From positions 14,130,254 through 14,194,253 of the forward strand of contig OZ025260.1 of assembly GCA_964019135.1 (NCBI GenBank): DNA of 64,000 nucleotides, given 5' to 3'. Positions 51,901 to 55,813 of this stretch are shown in pieces. A model generated the notes under the pieces. That model ran no database searches and was not told the origin of the DNA. It saw only the letters and a list, made by a program, of their open reading frames with translations. The translations under genes were made by a program, and so were the position numbers. The DNA comes from Arenicola marina. Lineage: Eukaryota; Annelida; Polychaeta; Arenicolidae. Position 1 is the stretch's first letter. The number at the start of each line of letters is the position of its first letter.

Positions 51901-52057
51901 GGCGGACCGCTCCACGGGGTCAGCCGGATCCGGATCCGGGTCCGGGTCCGGGTCGGTGCCTCGGTCGGGACTCCGCAGATCCGGAACTTACGAACTGCTG
52001 AATAAAGACTTCGACGAGGACGCCTGCCCGAACGGGGAGGATCAGCAACGGCGCTGA
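1..52057 (+). CDS. MTUS1: MTUS1/MTUS2-like microtubule-associated scaffold protein, 13 exons, 5'-partial
   Basis: Thirteen exons join with GT/AG borders and matching phases into 1,992 coding nt, a multiple of three, giving 663 residues with no internal stop. Residues 1-190 are low-complexity Ser/Pro/Gly/Lys. About 195-540 are heptad-rich coiled coil, including FEAMAVLINYLTHE, CPGLSVQLEQVQQQLRKAA, EIESLRAVMELRNHEIHEL and ESKANKRLSMDNEELAWRL; 541-663 are a basic Ser/Pro/Gly tail. The EALxVxIxxLxxE, ELESLKAVLEIKNEKL and ESKxNKRLSMENEELxWKL blocks are hallmarks of vertebrate MTUS1 (ATIP/MTSG1) and MTUS2 (TIP150). Those proteins bind microtubules and EB1 or MCAK and, in ATIP1, the AT2 receptor tail. 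Function here is by homology; whether it is MTUS1, MTUS2 or the pre-duplication ancestor is unresolved. The start codon is left of the window. Confidence 0.9.
117..909 (+). other. Intron 1: no further feature seen
   Basis: AT-rich spacer between exons A and B. ACGTTATGATAGA occurs twice just after the donor (119 and 158). A poly-C tract precedes the acceptor. No gene or mobile element recognised. Confidence 0.6.
910..986 (+). CDS. MTUS1: MTUS-like exon B
   Basis: Acceptor TGTCTCCCCCAG|GCGGCC and donor TCACAG|GTACAG. It enters in phase 1 and leaves in phase 0. It encodes GGRPSNPATAGLRKRDRSSS then VGSDSQ, a basic Ser-rich segment like those that bind microtubules in this family. Confidence 0.8.
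992..1005 (-). promoter_or_regulatory. CTCF-like motif 1
   Basis: On the minus strand the 14 bases read TCGCCAGGGGGCGC, matching CCASYAGRKGGCRS at 12 of 14 positions including the whole AGRKGGCRS half. It starts five bases beyond the exon B donor. Motif match only. Confidence 0.3.
1748..2140. repeat. Degenerate telomere-like hexamer array in intron 2
   Basis: About 390 bases of CCCTAA, CCCTCA and CCCTCG hexamers. CCCTAA is the complement of the metazoan telomere repeat TTAGGG. The variants alternate in a longer pattern, so this is an interstitial array diversified by tandem duplication rather than a fresh telomere end. Intron 2 otherwise holds AT-rich sequence and a short TA run near 1460. 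Confidence 0.8.
2240..2390 (+). CDS. MTUS1: MTUS-like exon C
   Basis: Acceptor CCCCTCCCCAG|GATTCC and donor AAACCAG|GTACGTG. It enters in phase 0 and leaves in phase 1. The 50 codons encode DSSISLVSSQGSKDP, then an Arg/Pro/Gly stretch and KRKSLAETGSKIGKPG. Basic and disordered. Confidence 0.83.
2565..2870. repeat. 25-bp minisatellite in intron 3
   Basis: About 12 copies of a 25-base unit containing ACTGTAATGGGGCAAACTG. Central copies are almost identical and the outer ones decay on both sides. Confidence 0.9.
3530..3714. repeat. 17-bp repeat array of CCAAT boxes before exon D
   Basis: About ten units of 12-18 bases around GTCGACCAATCAGAGTT. Seven contain CCAAT, five as GACCAATCAG, which fits the NF-Y consensus RRCCAATSRG. 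It ends about 10 bases before the acceptor of exon D. NF-Y binding is inferred from the motif only. Confidence 0.75.
3725..3844 (+). CDS. MTUS1: MTUS-like exon D
   Basis: Acceptor CTGTCTCTTATTGCAG|ATCC and donor GGCACAG|GTGAGAG, phase 1 to phase 1. It encodes DPRRASVAVTSSSSLKVPAK, then TGKAGVPLPIATSTPAKRGT. The repeated Ala/Lys/Pro/Thr composition resembles tau-like microtubule-binding linkers. It is followed by the largest intron in the window (25,178 bp). Confidence 0.85.
3845..4710. other. Intron 4, first part: no gene seen
   Basis: Unique AT-balanced sequence. The phrase GCTTCATTACAGGGTCCC occurs twice (near 3893 and 3941), a small local duplication. No supported gene. Confidence 0.55.
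4711..5130. repeat. 57-bp minisatellite, about 7 copies
   Basis: Units begin GGCGGGGGTTATAACACTT and include the imperfect palindrome AACACTTGGGGTGTT. The period is 57 bases by the spacing of the GCATGG marks (4744, 4801, 4858). Since 57 is a multiple of three, long open frames arise on both strands. I read them as by-products. Confidence 0.93.
5131..9292. other. Intron 4: G/C-homopolymer-rich spacer, no gene supported
   Basis: About 4 kb with many poly-G and poly-C runs (for example near 5589, 6349, 7344, 8120 and 9017) and low-complexity Pro/Gly frames. A tRNA-head-like TGGCTCAGCTGG occurs near 7790 without a matching B box. No splice-compatible exon or domain recognised. Confidence 0.5.
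9294..10414. repeat. 40-bp minisatellite, 28 copies
   Basis: Exactly periodic units start at 9301, 9341 and onward to 10381, each containing CACGCGTCATTCCCTCCTGG and CTCTAGTCGATC. Only a few positions vary (CCCAC versus CTCAC; GATC versus GCTC). There is no sign of decay, so it is young or homogenised. Confidence 0.97.
10415..11048. other. Intron 4: GA-rich simple sequence and spacer
   Basis: Purine-rich AGAGAGACAG-type simple sequence covers about 10519-10680. The rest is unique. No gene seen. Confidence 0.55.
11049..11238. repeat. 12-bp minisatellite (GGTACACCGGGC)n, about 16 copies
   Basis: Perfect or one-base-variant dodecamers. Open in all frames, reading Gly-Gly-Thr-Pro on the + strand and Gly-Val-Pro-Pro on the minus. 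No start context, splice sites or domain support a protein. Confidence 0.95.
11239..13090. other. Intron 4: spacer with diverged repeats
   Basis: 11940-12220 holds loosely repeated GATCCTGATTGTT / GATAATCCTGATTGTTTA phrases, then two copies of GTAATTAGCGTTGTCACGG (near 12230 and 12262). The rest is unique. No gene supported. Confidence 0.5.
11519..11532 (-). promoter_or_regulatory. CTCF-like motif 2
   Basis: Minus strand reads TCACCAGGTGGCGC, matching CCASYAGRKGGCRS at 13 of 14 positions. Confidence 0.38.
13091..13594. repeat. 29-bp minisatellite, about 17 copies
   Basis: Units contain TTGTACCGAGTTTACGTACT then TTGATGACC. A variant starting CTGATGTCGAG recurs at three places, showing block duplication. 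ACGTACTT and GTACGT make each unit partly palindromic. Confidence 0.93.
13854..14102. mobile_element. MITE-like element with 18-bp perfect terminal inverted repeats
   Basis: The left end GGGGCCGTATTCATAATC (13854-13871) is the exact reverse complement of the right end (14085-14102). The 249-bp body has no coding capacity. A partial inverted copy lies at 46991-47143. This size and TIR layout is typical of non-autonomous DNA transposons such as those known in amphioxus. The target-site duplication is unclear and the superfamily is not assigned. Confidence 0.85.
14103..15075. other. Intron 4: spacer, no gene seen
   Basis: Includes a long poly-C run near 14250 and G-rich sequence at 14380-14630. 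No supported gene. Confidence 0.5.
15076..15532. repeat. 21-bp minisatellite, about 21 copies
   Basis: Units contain CATCGTGTATGTTACAATGA. The main variants are CAATGAA versus CAGCGAA. The period is a multiple of three, so both strands stay open as seven-residue repeats, which I treat as non-coding. Confidence 0.95.
16018..16058 (+). mobile_element. SINE head fragment (tRNA-derived)
   Basis: CCGGCCCGATAGCTCAGTGG then GTTAGAACGCTCGCCTTGAG matches the 5' head of the full SINEs at 23845 and 30545, including the A box TAGCTCAGTGG. The rest of the SINE is missing, and a minisatellite takes over at the GCCTTGAG end. Confidence 0.8.
16059..16594. repeat. 32-bp minisatellite containing a SINE-derived piece, about 17 copies
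   Basis: Each unit joins CTATTTCACTAATGTTGGAC to GTTCGCCTTGAG (or CCTGGAG). The second part is nearly the SINE head AACGCTCGCCTTGAG. The array therefore seems to have formed by tandem duplication across the SINE/flank boundary. Confidence 0.92.
16595..23018. other. Intron 4: long spacer, no gene supported
   Basis: Mixed unique sequence with TTTTG repeats (19195-19220), poly-C tracts (8-13 bases), a GGT run near 22143, and CTCCCAGCTCCCACC simple sequence (22545-22700). A B-box-like GGGGTCGAATCCC lies near 21985 and may be a decayed SINE. No splice-compatible exon found. Confidence 0.5.
19755..19768 (-). promoter_or_regulatory. CTCF-like motif 3
   Basis: Minus strand reads CCCCCAGATGGCGC, 13 of 14 to CCASYAGRKGGCRS. 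Confidence 0.38.
23019..23222 (+). mobile_element. 5'-truncated tRNA-derived SINE
   Basis: Begins at CACCTGAGAGCCTAACGGCA and is alignable with the SINEs at 23845 and 30545 through the B-box region, the GTGGTCGCAGGAT body, CTCCCATTGACGCGATG, and the CCAACCAAC tail. The A-box head is absent. Confidence 0.85.
23806..24124 (+). mobile_element. Full-length tRNA-derived SINE with target-site duplication
   Basis: The element spans about 23845-24100. The head carries an A box TAGCTCAGTGG and a B box GGTTCGAGCCC as in a tRNA promoter, then a unique body and an (AACC)n tail. It is flanked by 24-base direct repeats (23806-23829 and 24101-24124, one mismatch; both contain ATGGCGATATCACTC), the signature of retroposition by LINE machinery. 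The extra bases 23830-23844 may belong to the element. Confidence 0.93.
24125..27849. other. Intron 4: spacer, no gene supported
   Basis: Contains poly-C/G tracts (24830, 25120, 26220) and a small direct duplication of CACTTTCGATATCAA with GGAATATATAGTCAAGAA (near 26768 and 26819). No exon or domain recognised. Confidence 0.5.
27850..28050. repeat. Three-copy tandem repeat of about 61-68 bp
   Basis: Units begin TACCTACCCCCT (27856, 27917, 27985) and each contains TGTCCCTGGGGTGGGGCT. Diverged and old. Confidence 0.85.
28051..29022. other. Intron 4, last part: no gene seen
   Basis: Unique sequence up to the pyrimidine tract of exon E. No feature recognised. Confidence 0.5.
29023..29267 (+). 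CDS. MTUS1: MTUS-like exon E, start of the coiled coil
   Basis: Acceptor TTCTTCTGTCTCAG|ATCAAA and donor CATGAG|GTAAGC, phase 1 to phase 0. The first half is Ser/Lys-rich (DQNKSKSSQKSGSSPGS). The second begins the coiled coil with EISRLEALCETRTKEVNRVK and FEAMAVLINYLTHE, the segment most recognisable as MTUS family (vertebrate FEALTVVIQHLLSE). Confidence 0.93.
29471..29545. repeat. Dispersed repeat, copy 1 (intron 5)
   Basis: The stretch around CCGTGTGGCCATAATTGG, then TTTAAAATATCAAAATTAA and ATCAATTTATA, matches 39561-39639 in intron 8 in the same orientation. Both lie shortly upstream of an exon. The minus-strand translations also agree (NFDIL.Q.W.HG...N), which suggests a coding transposon fragment. 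Confidence 0.65.
29623..29704 (+). CDS. MTUS1: MTUS-like exon F
   Basis: Acceptor TTTCTCTCTGTTCTAG|TTGAAG and donor CAGCTGG|GTGAGT, phase 0 to phase 1. It encodes LKAFSCPGLSVQLEQVQQQL and RKAASQL, a continuous amphipathic coiled coil. Confidence 0.92.
30545..30775 (+). mobile_element. tRNA-derived SINE next to exon G
   Basis: Head AGCCGGCCCGGTAGCTGAG with an A box, B-box region GGTTCGCGCCCC, the same body as the SINE at 23845, and an (AACC)n tail. It ends about 33 bases before the exon G acceptor, so branch point and pyrimidine tract must lie in or right after the SINE tail. Intron 6 (29705-30807) otherwise holds AT-rich unique sequence. Confidence 0.9.
30808..30966 (+). CDS. MTUS1: MTUS-like exon G
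   Basis: Acceptor CCGTGTTCCAG|AGGAG and donor GAAAAAG|GTGGGCG, phase 1 to phase 1. It encodes EELTHQRDALIAEIQNIKQQ through ALEERMRKEGLEEVEK. A SINE ends about 33 bases upstream, and the 24-bp minisatellite starts within about 15 bases of the donor. If intron 7 is retained, the frame reads about six WGVSCGVV repeats and then stops near 31122. Confidence 0.9.
30974..38925. repeat. Giant 24-bp minisatellite, about 330 copies, in intron 7
   Basis: Units read GGCGTATCGTGCGGCG followed by TTGTGTGG (or CTGTGTGG). Each has four CpGs and one G4 run. Variants (TTGTGTGA, GTGTATCG, CGTGTGGC) are arranged in blocks. GGTGTATCG marks fall near 31988, 32108 and 32228, then 32636 and 32756, then 33236, 33500, 33908 and 34028, so spacings of 5, 11, 27 and 53 units show higher-order duplication. 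One 22-base unit near 38534 shifts the register. Because 24 is a multiple of three, all six frames stay open for kilobases. Confidence 0.98.
38926..39287. other. End of intron 7: unique spacer
   Basis: AT-rich sequence between the giant array and exon H, with a T-rich tract before the acceptor. Nothing else seen. Confidence 0.5.
39288..39343 (+). CDS. MTUS1: MTUS-like exon H
   Basis: Acceptor GTTTTGTTTTTGTAG|TTATTG and donor GAGAAAT|GTAAGTG, phase 1 to phase 0. It encodes VIDKHSHEVKTLQSFHERN, a short coiled-coil piece. The exon is only 56 nt and sits about 350 bases past the end of the giant minisatellite. Confidence 0.88.
39561..39639. repeat. Dispersed repeat, copy 2 (intron 8)
   Basis: CCGTGTGCCCAAAATTG, TTTTAAAATATCAAAATTAA and ATTCAATTTATA, alignable with 29471-29545. 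Same orientation, about 125 bases upstream of exon I. Confidence 0.65.
39764..39869 (+). CDS. MTUS1: MTUS-like exon I
   Basis: Acceptor TTTGTTTTCAG|ACTCAAG and donor CTCGAAG|GTAGGC, phase 0 to phase 1. It encodes TQELKKEKEDALEKQSDEHA and DDLIAQQAQHDGHLE, a charged coiled coil. The donor is the first base of a 41-bp minisatellite whose copies each carry a donor-like CAG|GTAGGGAGT, arguably stronger than the real AAG|GTAGGC. Confidence 0.9.
39870..42222. repeat. 41-bp minisatellite with CRE and donor motifs, about 57 copies
   Basis: It starts at the first intron base after exon I. Units run GTAGGGAGTCCCCACAGCGT then AACACGTCA and a variable end. About 22 units end TGACGTCACAG, holding the full cAMP-response palindrome TGACGTCA; most of the others have TCACGTCA. 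Each unit junction reads CACAG|GTAGGGAGT, a donor-like (and AG|GT) motif. A block near 40716 recurs near 41157, so about 440 bases were duplicated as a unit. Confidence 0.97.
42684..42850 (+). mobile_element. Possible tRNA-derived repeat
   Basis: GTGGGTTCGAACCCTGACTG is a strong B-box-like sequence about 70 bases after GCTCGTCGAGCGGTGGATG, which could be a decayed A-box region. No second copy was found in the window, so the family is uncertain. Confidence 0.35.
43351..43630. repeat. Simple-sequence cluster (TA, C, CA, CCACC)
   Basis: (TA)n at about 43351-43378, poly-C at 43490-43508, (CA)n at 43513-43537, then CCACCCTCCACCACCG-type repeats to about 43630. Confidence 0.85.
43769..43925. repeat. 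20-bp minisatellite of donor and acceptor motifs
   Basis: About eight units of GGGGTGAGTCCCTCTCTAGG type. Each carries GTGAGT, the best 5' splice consensus, and CCCTCTCTAG, an acceptor-like pyrimidine-AG. At 43866-43874 the two touch as CAG|GTGAGT, as in a recursive splice site. Confidence 0.8.
44048..44170. repeat. Two-copy tandem repeat of about 62 bp
   Basis: GGTGGCTCAATGGCCGAGGG and TAGGATGTGGGGGAGGTGGG occur twice around a poly-G tract. TGGCTCAATGG resembles an A box, but no B box follows. Confidence 0.75.
44685..44698 (-). promoter_or_regulatory. CTCF-like motif 4
   Basis: Minus strand reads CCAGAAGGGGGCAG, 13 of 14 to CCASYAGRKGGCRS. Confidence 0.38.
45655..45755. repeat. 12-bp repeat around GATCTGCAGGCT
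   Basis: About eight imperfect dodecamers with CTGATCTGCAGG and GATCCGCAGGCT variants. Confidence 0.75.
45861..45926. repeat. (AT)n microsatellite
   Basis: Alternating AT runs broken once by TTACATAT. Confidence 0.95.
46347..46514. repeat. 56-bp tandem repeat, three copies
   Basis: Each copy begins CACGGT(C/G)ACGGCGACT and ends CATCCCTC(G/C)CTACACTGG. 168 bases, exactly three units. Confidence 0.9.
46787..46847 (+). CDS. Possible alternative first coding exon of a short MTUS isoform
   Basis: An ATG at 46787 (A at -3) and a second in-frame ATG three codons later (A at -3, G at +4) open 20 codons, MSKMATNGTSKFFIVLAAMK, ending in phase 1 at AAAG|GTAATATC. That matches the phase-1 entry of exon J. 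No acceptor upstream keeps an internal exon open, so a first exon is the simplest reading. Spliced to the last four exons it would give 313 residues of coiled coil plus tail. Vertebrate MTUS1 is known to make short isoforms from internal promoters. The sequence supports this only by frame and phase. Confidence 0.4.
46991..47143 (-). mobile_element. Truncated second copy of the MITE at 13854
   Basis: Reads as the reverse complement of the left part of that element: AGTCACCCAAGAA near one end, GATTTCTTAATCA in the middle, and the terminal repeat AATTATAAATACGGCCCC at the other. One terminal repeat and the remaining half are missing. Confidence 0.8.
47236..47249 (-). promoter_or_regulatory. CTCF-like motif 5
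   Basis: Minus strand reads TCAGTAGGGGGCGC, 13 of 14 to CCASYAGRKGGCRS. Confidence 0.38.
47480..47553 (+). CDS. MTUS1: MTUS-like exon J
   Basis: Acceptor CTCTTTGCTTTCAG|AACTGC and donor GTGCTCTCC|GTAAGT, phase 1 to phase 0. It encodes ELQKTHETQLEEITMRFQ and NIKMVLS, coiled coil. Confidence 0.9.
47801..48509. repeat. 31-bp AG-free minisatellite ending at the exon K acceptor
   Basis: About 24 units of CTATATCTGACCCCTGCCG plus TTGACGCCAC, some shortened. CTGAC, the preferred branch-point motif, occurs about 23 times. There is no AG dinucleotide from 47774 until the real acceptor CACAG at 48510-48511. The last unit supplies the acceptor's branch point and upstream sequence. Confidence 0.95.
48512..48730 (+). 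CDS. MTUS1: MTUS-like exon K, core coiled coil
   Basis: Acceptor CTGACGCCACAG|GAGAAG and donor GAGAAACAG|GTAACG; 73 codons in phase 0. It encodes EKVDILVAECEEMRRREQTN through EIESLRAVMELRNHEIHEL, matching the vertebrate MTUS1 block ELESLKAVLEIKNEKL. Minisatellites flank it on both sides. The acceptor is the end of an AG-free 31-bp array, and the last 12 bases of the exon are the first unit of a 26-bp array that repeats the exon end and donor. Confidence 0.93.
48719..49462. repeat. 26-bp minisatellite repeating the exon K end and its donor, about 28 copies
   Basis: Units read CTGGAGAAACAG|GTAAC then GGACTGAGG (variants AACGG, CAGGCTGAGG). The first unit is the last 12 coding bases of exon K plus its true donor. 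All later copies offer the same CAG|GTAAC or CGG|GTAAC junction. Longer blocks recur (for example the GAGCCTGG variant near 48845, 49133 and 49313). Confidence 0.96.
49767..49864 (+). CDS. MTUS1: MTUS-like exon L
   Basis: Acceptor CCGTCACCCCCGCAG|CTGGAG and donor TACGAGCG|GTGAGT, phase 0 to phase 2. It encodes LEELPPARDKIRSMEQKVEN and LEAIVDIKADYE. A CTCF-like motif starts 20 bases beyond the donor. Confidence 0.92.
49884..49897 (-). promoter_or_regulatory. CTCF-like motif 6
   Basis: Minus strand reads CCCCTAGATGGCGC, 13 of 14 to CCASYAGRKGGCRS, 20 bases beyond the exon L donor. Confidence 0.38.
50253..51402. repeat. 31-bp minisatellite in intron 12, about 37 copies
   Basis: Units contain GCGTGGCTGACGCCGTG then TTGTGCCTCCCGCT. 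CTGAC recurs once per unit. AG is absent except in the GCCGAGTTGTGACTCC variant (near 50577, 50794, 51133) and at the very end, where CCTCCCGATGCAG|G resembles an acceptor. Nearly identical copies. Confidence 0.96.
51568..52057 (+). CDS. MTUS1: MTUS-like last exon M with stop codon
   Basis: Acceptor TTCCGTTGGCGCTGCAG|GCAG, phase 2, with TGA at 52055-52057. The first 40 codons end the coiled coil (RQLAEKHQVLLRRYDRESKA, then NKRLSMDNEELAWRL, the family signature). A basic Ser/Pro tail follows, with FRRRRSPMPPSSPRTPNG, a poly-Gly run, a (Gly-Ser)n run built from GGATCCGGGTCC-like units, and the terminal TYELLNKDFDEDACPNGEDQ. SPRTP and RSPMP are possible proline-directed kinase sites. From 51698 onward the exon is duplicated at 60938. 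Confidence 0.93.
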
Positions 52058-54794
52058 CCTTGTGGGTCATAACGCCTTGTCGGGTTTGACCCCGGTCGGC
52101 CATGACCCCTTGTCGGCCTTGACCCCTTGTCGGTCTTGACCCCTTGTCGGCCTTGACCCCGGTCGGCCATGACCCCTTGTCGGCCAAGACCCCGGTCGGC
52201 TGTAGTTGACGCCGCGGCTGGCGCGTGTTGGTCCTTGCGTCTCCAGTGATCCATGGAATACCGACCCCGGTGACCTTGACCCCCAGGGTGTCGGGTAGAA
52301 GGAGACCCGAATGGGGTGTGGTCGCCGTGACCACTGACTGCTGATTTTTTTTTTTGTCACGTCCAGATGAAATCTGTTTGAACAAAATCTAGTCCCCGGC
52401 TTTATATATCGGGTCGATACCCCTCAGGTCACACCGTCACACATCGAACGGGAACCCCCGGTCAATGCAACAGCGTCCGGCGAAGGGAGGCCGACGGGTA
52501 ATGGTAACAGAGTCGTGCGGAGGGAGGCCGACGGGTAATTGTAAGAGTGTCATTCGGAAGGGAGGACGACGGGTAATGGTAAGAGCATCATGCGGAGGGA
52601 GGACGACGGTTATTGGGTAACGGCATGATGCAGAGGGAAGCCGATTGGTAACGGTAACAGCATCATGCAGAGGGAGGCCGACGGGTAATTGTAAGAGCGG
52701 CCAGCGGATGGAGGACGATGGTAACGGCATGACGCGGAGGGAAGCCGATTGGTAATGGTAACAGCGTCATGCACAGGGAGGCCGACGGGAATCGGTAACA
52801 GCATCATCACGGAGGGAGGCTGACGTTAGAATAGAAGAGCTTCAACCAGGGGATATATCGCTTATTATATGTAAACCTCAAGGCGGAGATCTGTGCATAT
52901 ACATGTAAACAATGTCTTCACGTGCTTCGGATTATCCCCCGATTGGTGTCCTCATATACATATATAAACAACATTATGCAAATTAGTTCCCTGTTGACTT
53001 CGTAAGAGTCTGTCTGCGTCTCTGCTATTTGTTACTTTATTTCACGTCGAGCTCCCGAGCTAAGTTACCTCATAGGCTGTTTTAGCACATCAGTCAAAAA
53101 CAAAAAGGATGCTTCTAAAATAAGGACTCACTGCACACAACGACCACCTGCCGACTGCGGGCCCATGAACCACCTATGAGTTCTGGTGACGTGTTCTGCG
53201 TGAGTGTCGTGTTGTCTCAGTCTTGTTGATGTCTCCGTATGGTGTCTATATCGTAAAGCACAGTGGATGTTCACTCACAGTGGGTAAGCAAGCAACGTCG
53301 GCAAGTTAACGAAAAGCTTTGTACAAAACTGGATGTCGTGTTTCCCAGCGTCTCTTCCCAACACGTCGGTTTGGTGTGTTTTGCCGCCTCCTGTGGTTAC
53401 ATTACATGTATGCTGAGTGATTACATGTACATTACAATCTATGGCGGGAACGTACTGGTGACCGACAGTCCTTTACAATGAATTTCATAACGGATATTTA
53501 AAAAATCCGCCGAAATTGTCGTTAGACCTAACCCGCGAAGTAAAAAATGTTTTCAGTCGGTTGCGATAGCAACAGTGGACAGTTGTTAGGCTTCTAATGT
53601 CTCGTCGGCTTTCCTCTTAGACACGATGTCAATATGGCTGTAAAGGTTTAACGTTAAGTTCTCACATTATCCAGGGATATGTGTCAGAGATGTACAGGTC
53701 TAAGAATAAGATACGTCCGACAAACCAGATTAATTAACACATGTAATGAATAACAGGTTCCCATGGCAACGATCATTGGCGCCAGATTTGATGTATATTT
53801 CACGACCTGGTGTCACGCGACGATTTATATACGGTTGGGCCTATTCATTATAGCTGGGTGTTTAATAATATTCACTGATAGGGGAATAGTGCAGTTATAA
53901 TACAAGAGACGCTGATGTTGGCGGGATGAAGAGATTGGCTTTGTAAGAAGTGGCGATGTTCGTTGTAACGTATATTGTTGGTGACTTCAGTAATCTGTAC
54001 ATACGGAGAGAGACACGTGTACTATGTATGTTATAAGTTATGTTCCTGTATTACACTTCTCTTCAGTTCGCAATTTGCAACTTCTTATGGTGCTTTCTTC
54101 CAAAAGAAAACGACGTTTCGATTTCACTTGAGTTCAGGACCTAGCGTTAGACACAAGTTAAAAGCACTCGTGCGTTATAGTTAGCTTTGCACATGTTATG
54201 TTGATGAGTTATGTGGCTAAACTTGTTATCCTATCAGTTCTGTGGTTCTCTATTCTTTTGAATGACGGCATCATGCTGGCAGTGACATCCTGTCAACATT
54301 GGACACCTAGAGTTCTGTTTTGTGTGATATAATATATCACGTGTAAGTACACAATGCTAATTATTACATTACTTATAATAATGGTCTGTGCACTAGATAC
54401 AGGGCTCTACGGGAGGGACATCATGGTCTGTAGACTTGAACGATCTCTTACAGTGACACCAATTGGTCAATGATCTCAGTGAATAATACACTACACATGT
54501 CACCACGATATAGCTGTTAGATGGTTAGACTCACCATGGCTGCTGGTCATTTAGGTAATTTAATTCCCGCTTTGTGTGTGGCTCGCCATCACGCGGTTAA
54601 TATCCGATATCTTTAACATGTTCTGTTTCTAGTCTCTTCCCATGTCCCTGGTTGTATTGTAAAGGGGCATCGCCTCTGACAATCTCATTGGGATGACATC
54701 ATCACAAACGACTTTACCTATTGTCTTATATACCATTTGCGGAGAAGAGGTGCATTCTGTGACTTCTGGGATCTGTGACGTCACAACCCGTCTT
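52058..54794 (+). other. Probable 3' UTR / 3' flank of the MTUS-like gene (duplicated copy 1)
   Basis: Follows the stop codon. It begins with TTGTCGGCCTTGACCCC-type repeats (52065-52205), then a poly-T run, a tandem array (52450-52835), and AT-richer unique sequence. It is repeated with about 98% identity at 61304-64000. No AATAAA occurs in it; the first on this strand is at 55641-55646, so UTR length is unknown. Confidence 0.6.
52450..52835. repeat. Tandem repeat of about 40 bp in the 3' flank
   Basis: About nine imperfect units around GGAGGGAGGCCGACGGGTAA and TGGTAACAGCGTCATGC. The same array is at 61688-62038 in the duplicated copy. Confidence 0.85.
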
Positions 54795-55640
54795 TAATTA
54801 ATCAGAATCCTGTCGTGAAACTGTTTTTCGTTCTGCTTCTGATCATATTCGAGTATGTTTTCTGTTGGCTTGTGATACCCCATCAGGTCGAATTCATATG
54901 AAGCGGGCATGATATTGCTGAATCAAAATTGATACCGTTACCTTCATTTTTTGTGCTAGTGAATTGCATTGCCTACCCTAATAATATATACGTTATTACC
55001 AAATACCCAAGACCAGCCACAAGTATGTGCCACTCACATTGTGTTGTTATTACTTTAATGGATTTTTTTCAACTTATTGTTGCCTTTTGGCGACACTTGC
55101 AAACAACAAGGCAGCATTTGTCTGATCGTAAAGTGTAGTCGTCACGCTGTATAAACCACGTGTGTACTAGAGTAAGTGTCCCGGCGCCCCGTGGCCGAGC
55201 ACAAAGAATGTGCTTATCTATATATAAACACTGTTGTCCATCGTCTTCACTGTTGTGTCGTCCGGTGATGACCACTGTCTCGGAATTTGAAAACTGAAAA
55301 AAAATTGCGGCATTATGTTCCCAGGGATGCCTTTCTCACTGAGTGAACAGTGTGTTTTTTGAAAATAGACAGGAATAATATGGCTGATGAAGATGTAACT
55401 CGCACTTGTTTCATCCTTTTTCGTGGCTTTGTCAGTGTCTACGCGTGATGTCGGTTTCCGAAGAAAAAACCAATCGTCATCGGTATATTTCATGTGACGC
55501 GCCTTTGAAGGTTCCTGTCTATGTGACGTCACAATGCTCCAATCCATTGTTCGGTTTCGTGTCACCCAGACAACCGTGACGTGTACATAGCGACATGACC
55601 TGTCCTGTTTCTGGTTTTCTGTCGACGTTCATGAGCTACA

Positions 55641-55646
55641 AATAAA
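55641..55646 (+). promoter_or_regulatory. Candidate poly(A) signal AATAAA
   Basis: First canonical signal on the + strand downstream of the stop at 52057, 3.6 kb away. Whether the MTUS-like transcript uses it is unknown. Confidence 0.25.
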
Positions 55647-55762
55647 AGACGTGGAAATGCCCTTCTCCCTCATTCCTTCTGTGTTTGATGAGGAGGTCCA
55701 GGAATTTACGTTCACTCATTTCACGGTCTGTAAGCTGCCTCAACTATGAAAATAACATTTTG

Positions 55763-55813
55763 CGTAGACCTTAGTGCTAAATCACATTTAGTGATTTAGC
55801 ACTACGTAGACCT
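55763..55813. repeat. Perfect 14-bp hairpin flanked by 9-bp direct repeats
   Basis: TAGTGCTAAATCAC (55772-55785) and its exact reverse complement (55791-55804) surround the 5-base loop ATTTA. CGTAGACCT stands immediately on both sides (55763-55771 and 55805-55813). It looks like a 33-bp palindromic insertion with a target-site duplication, or a folded-back repair event. Confidence 0.85.
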
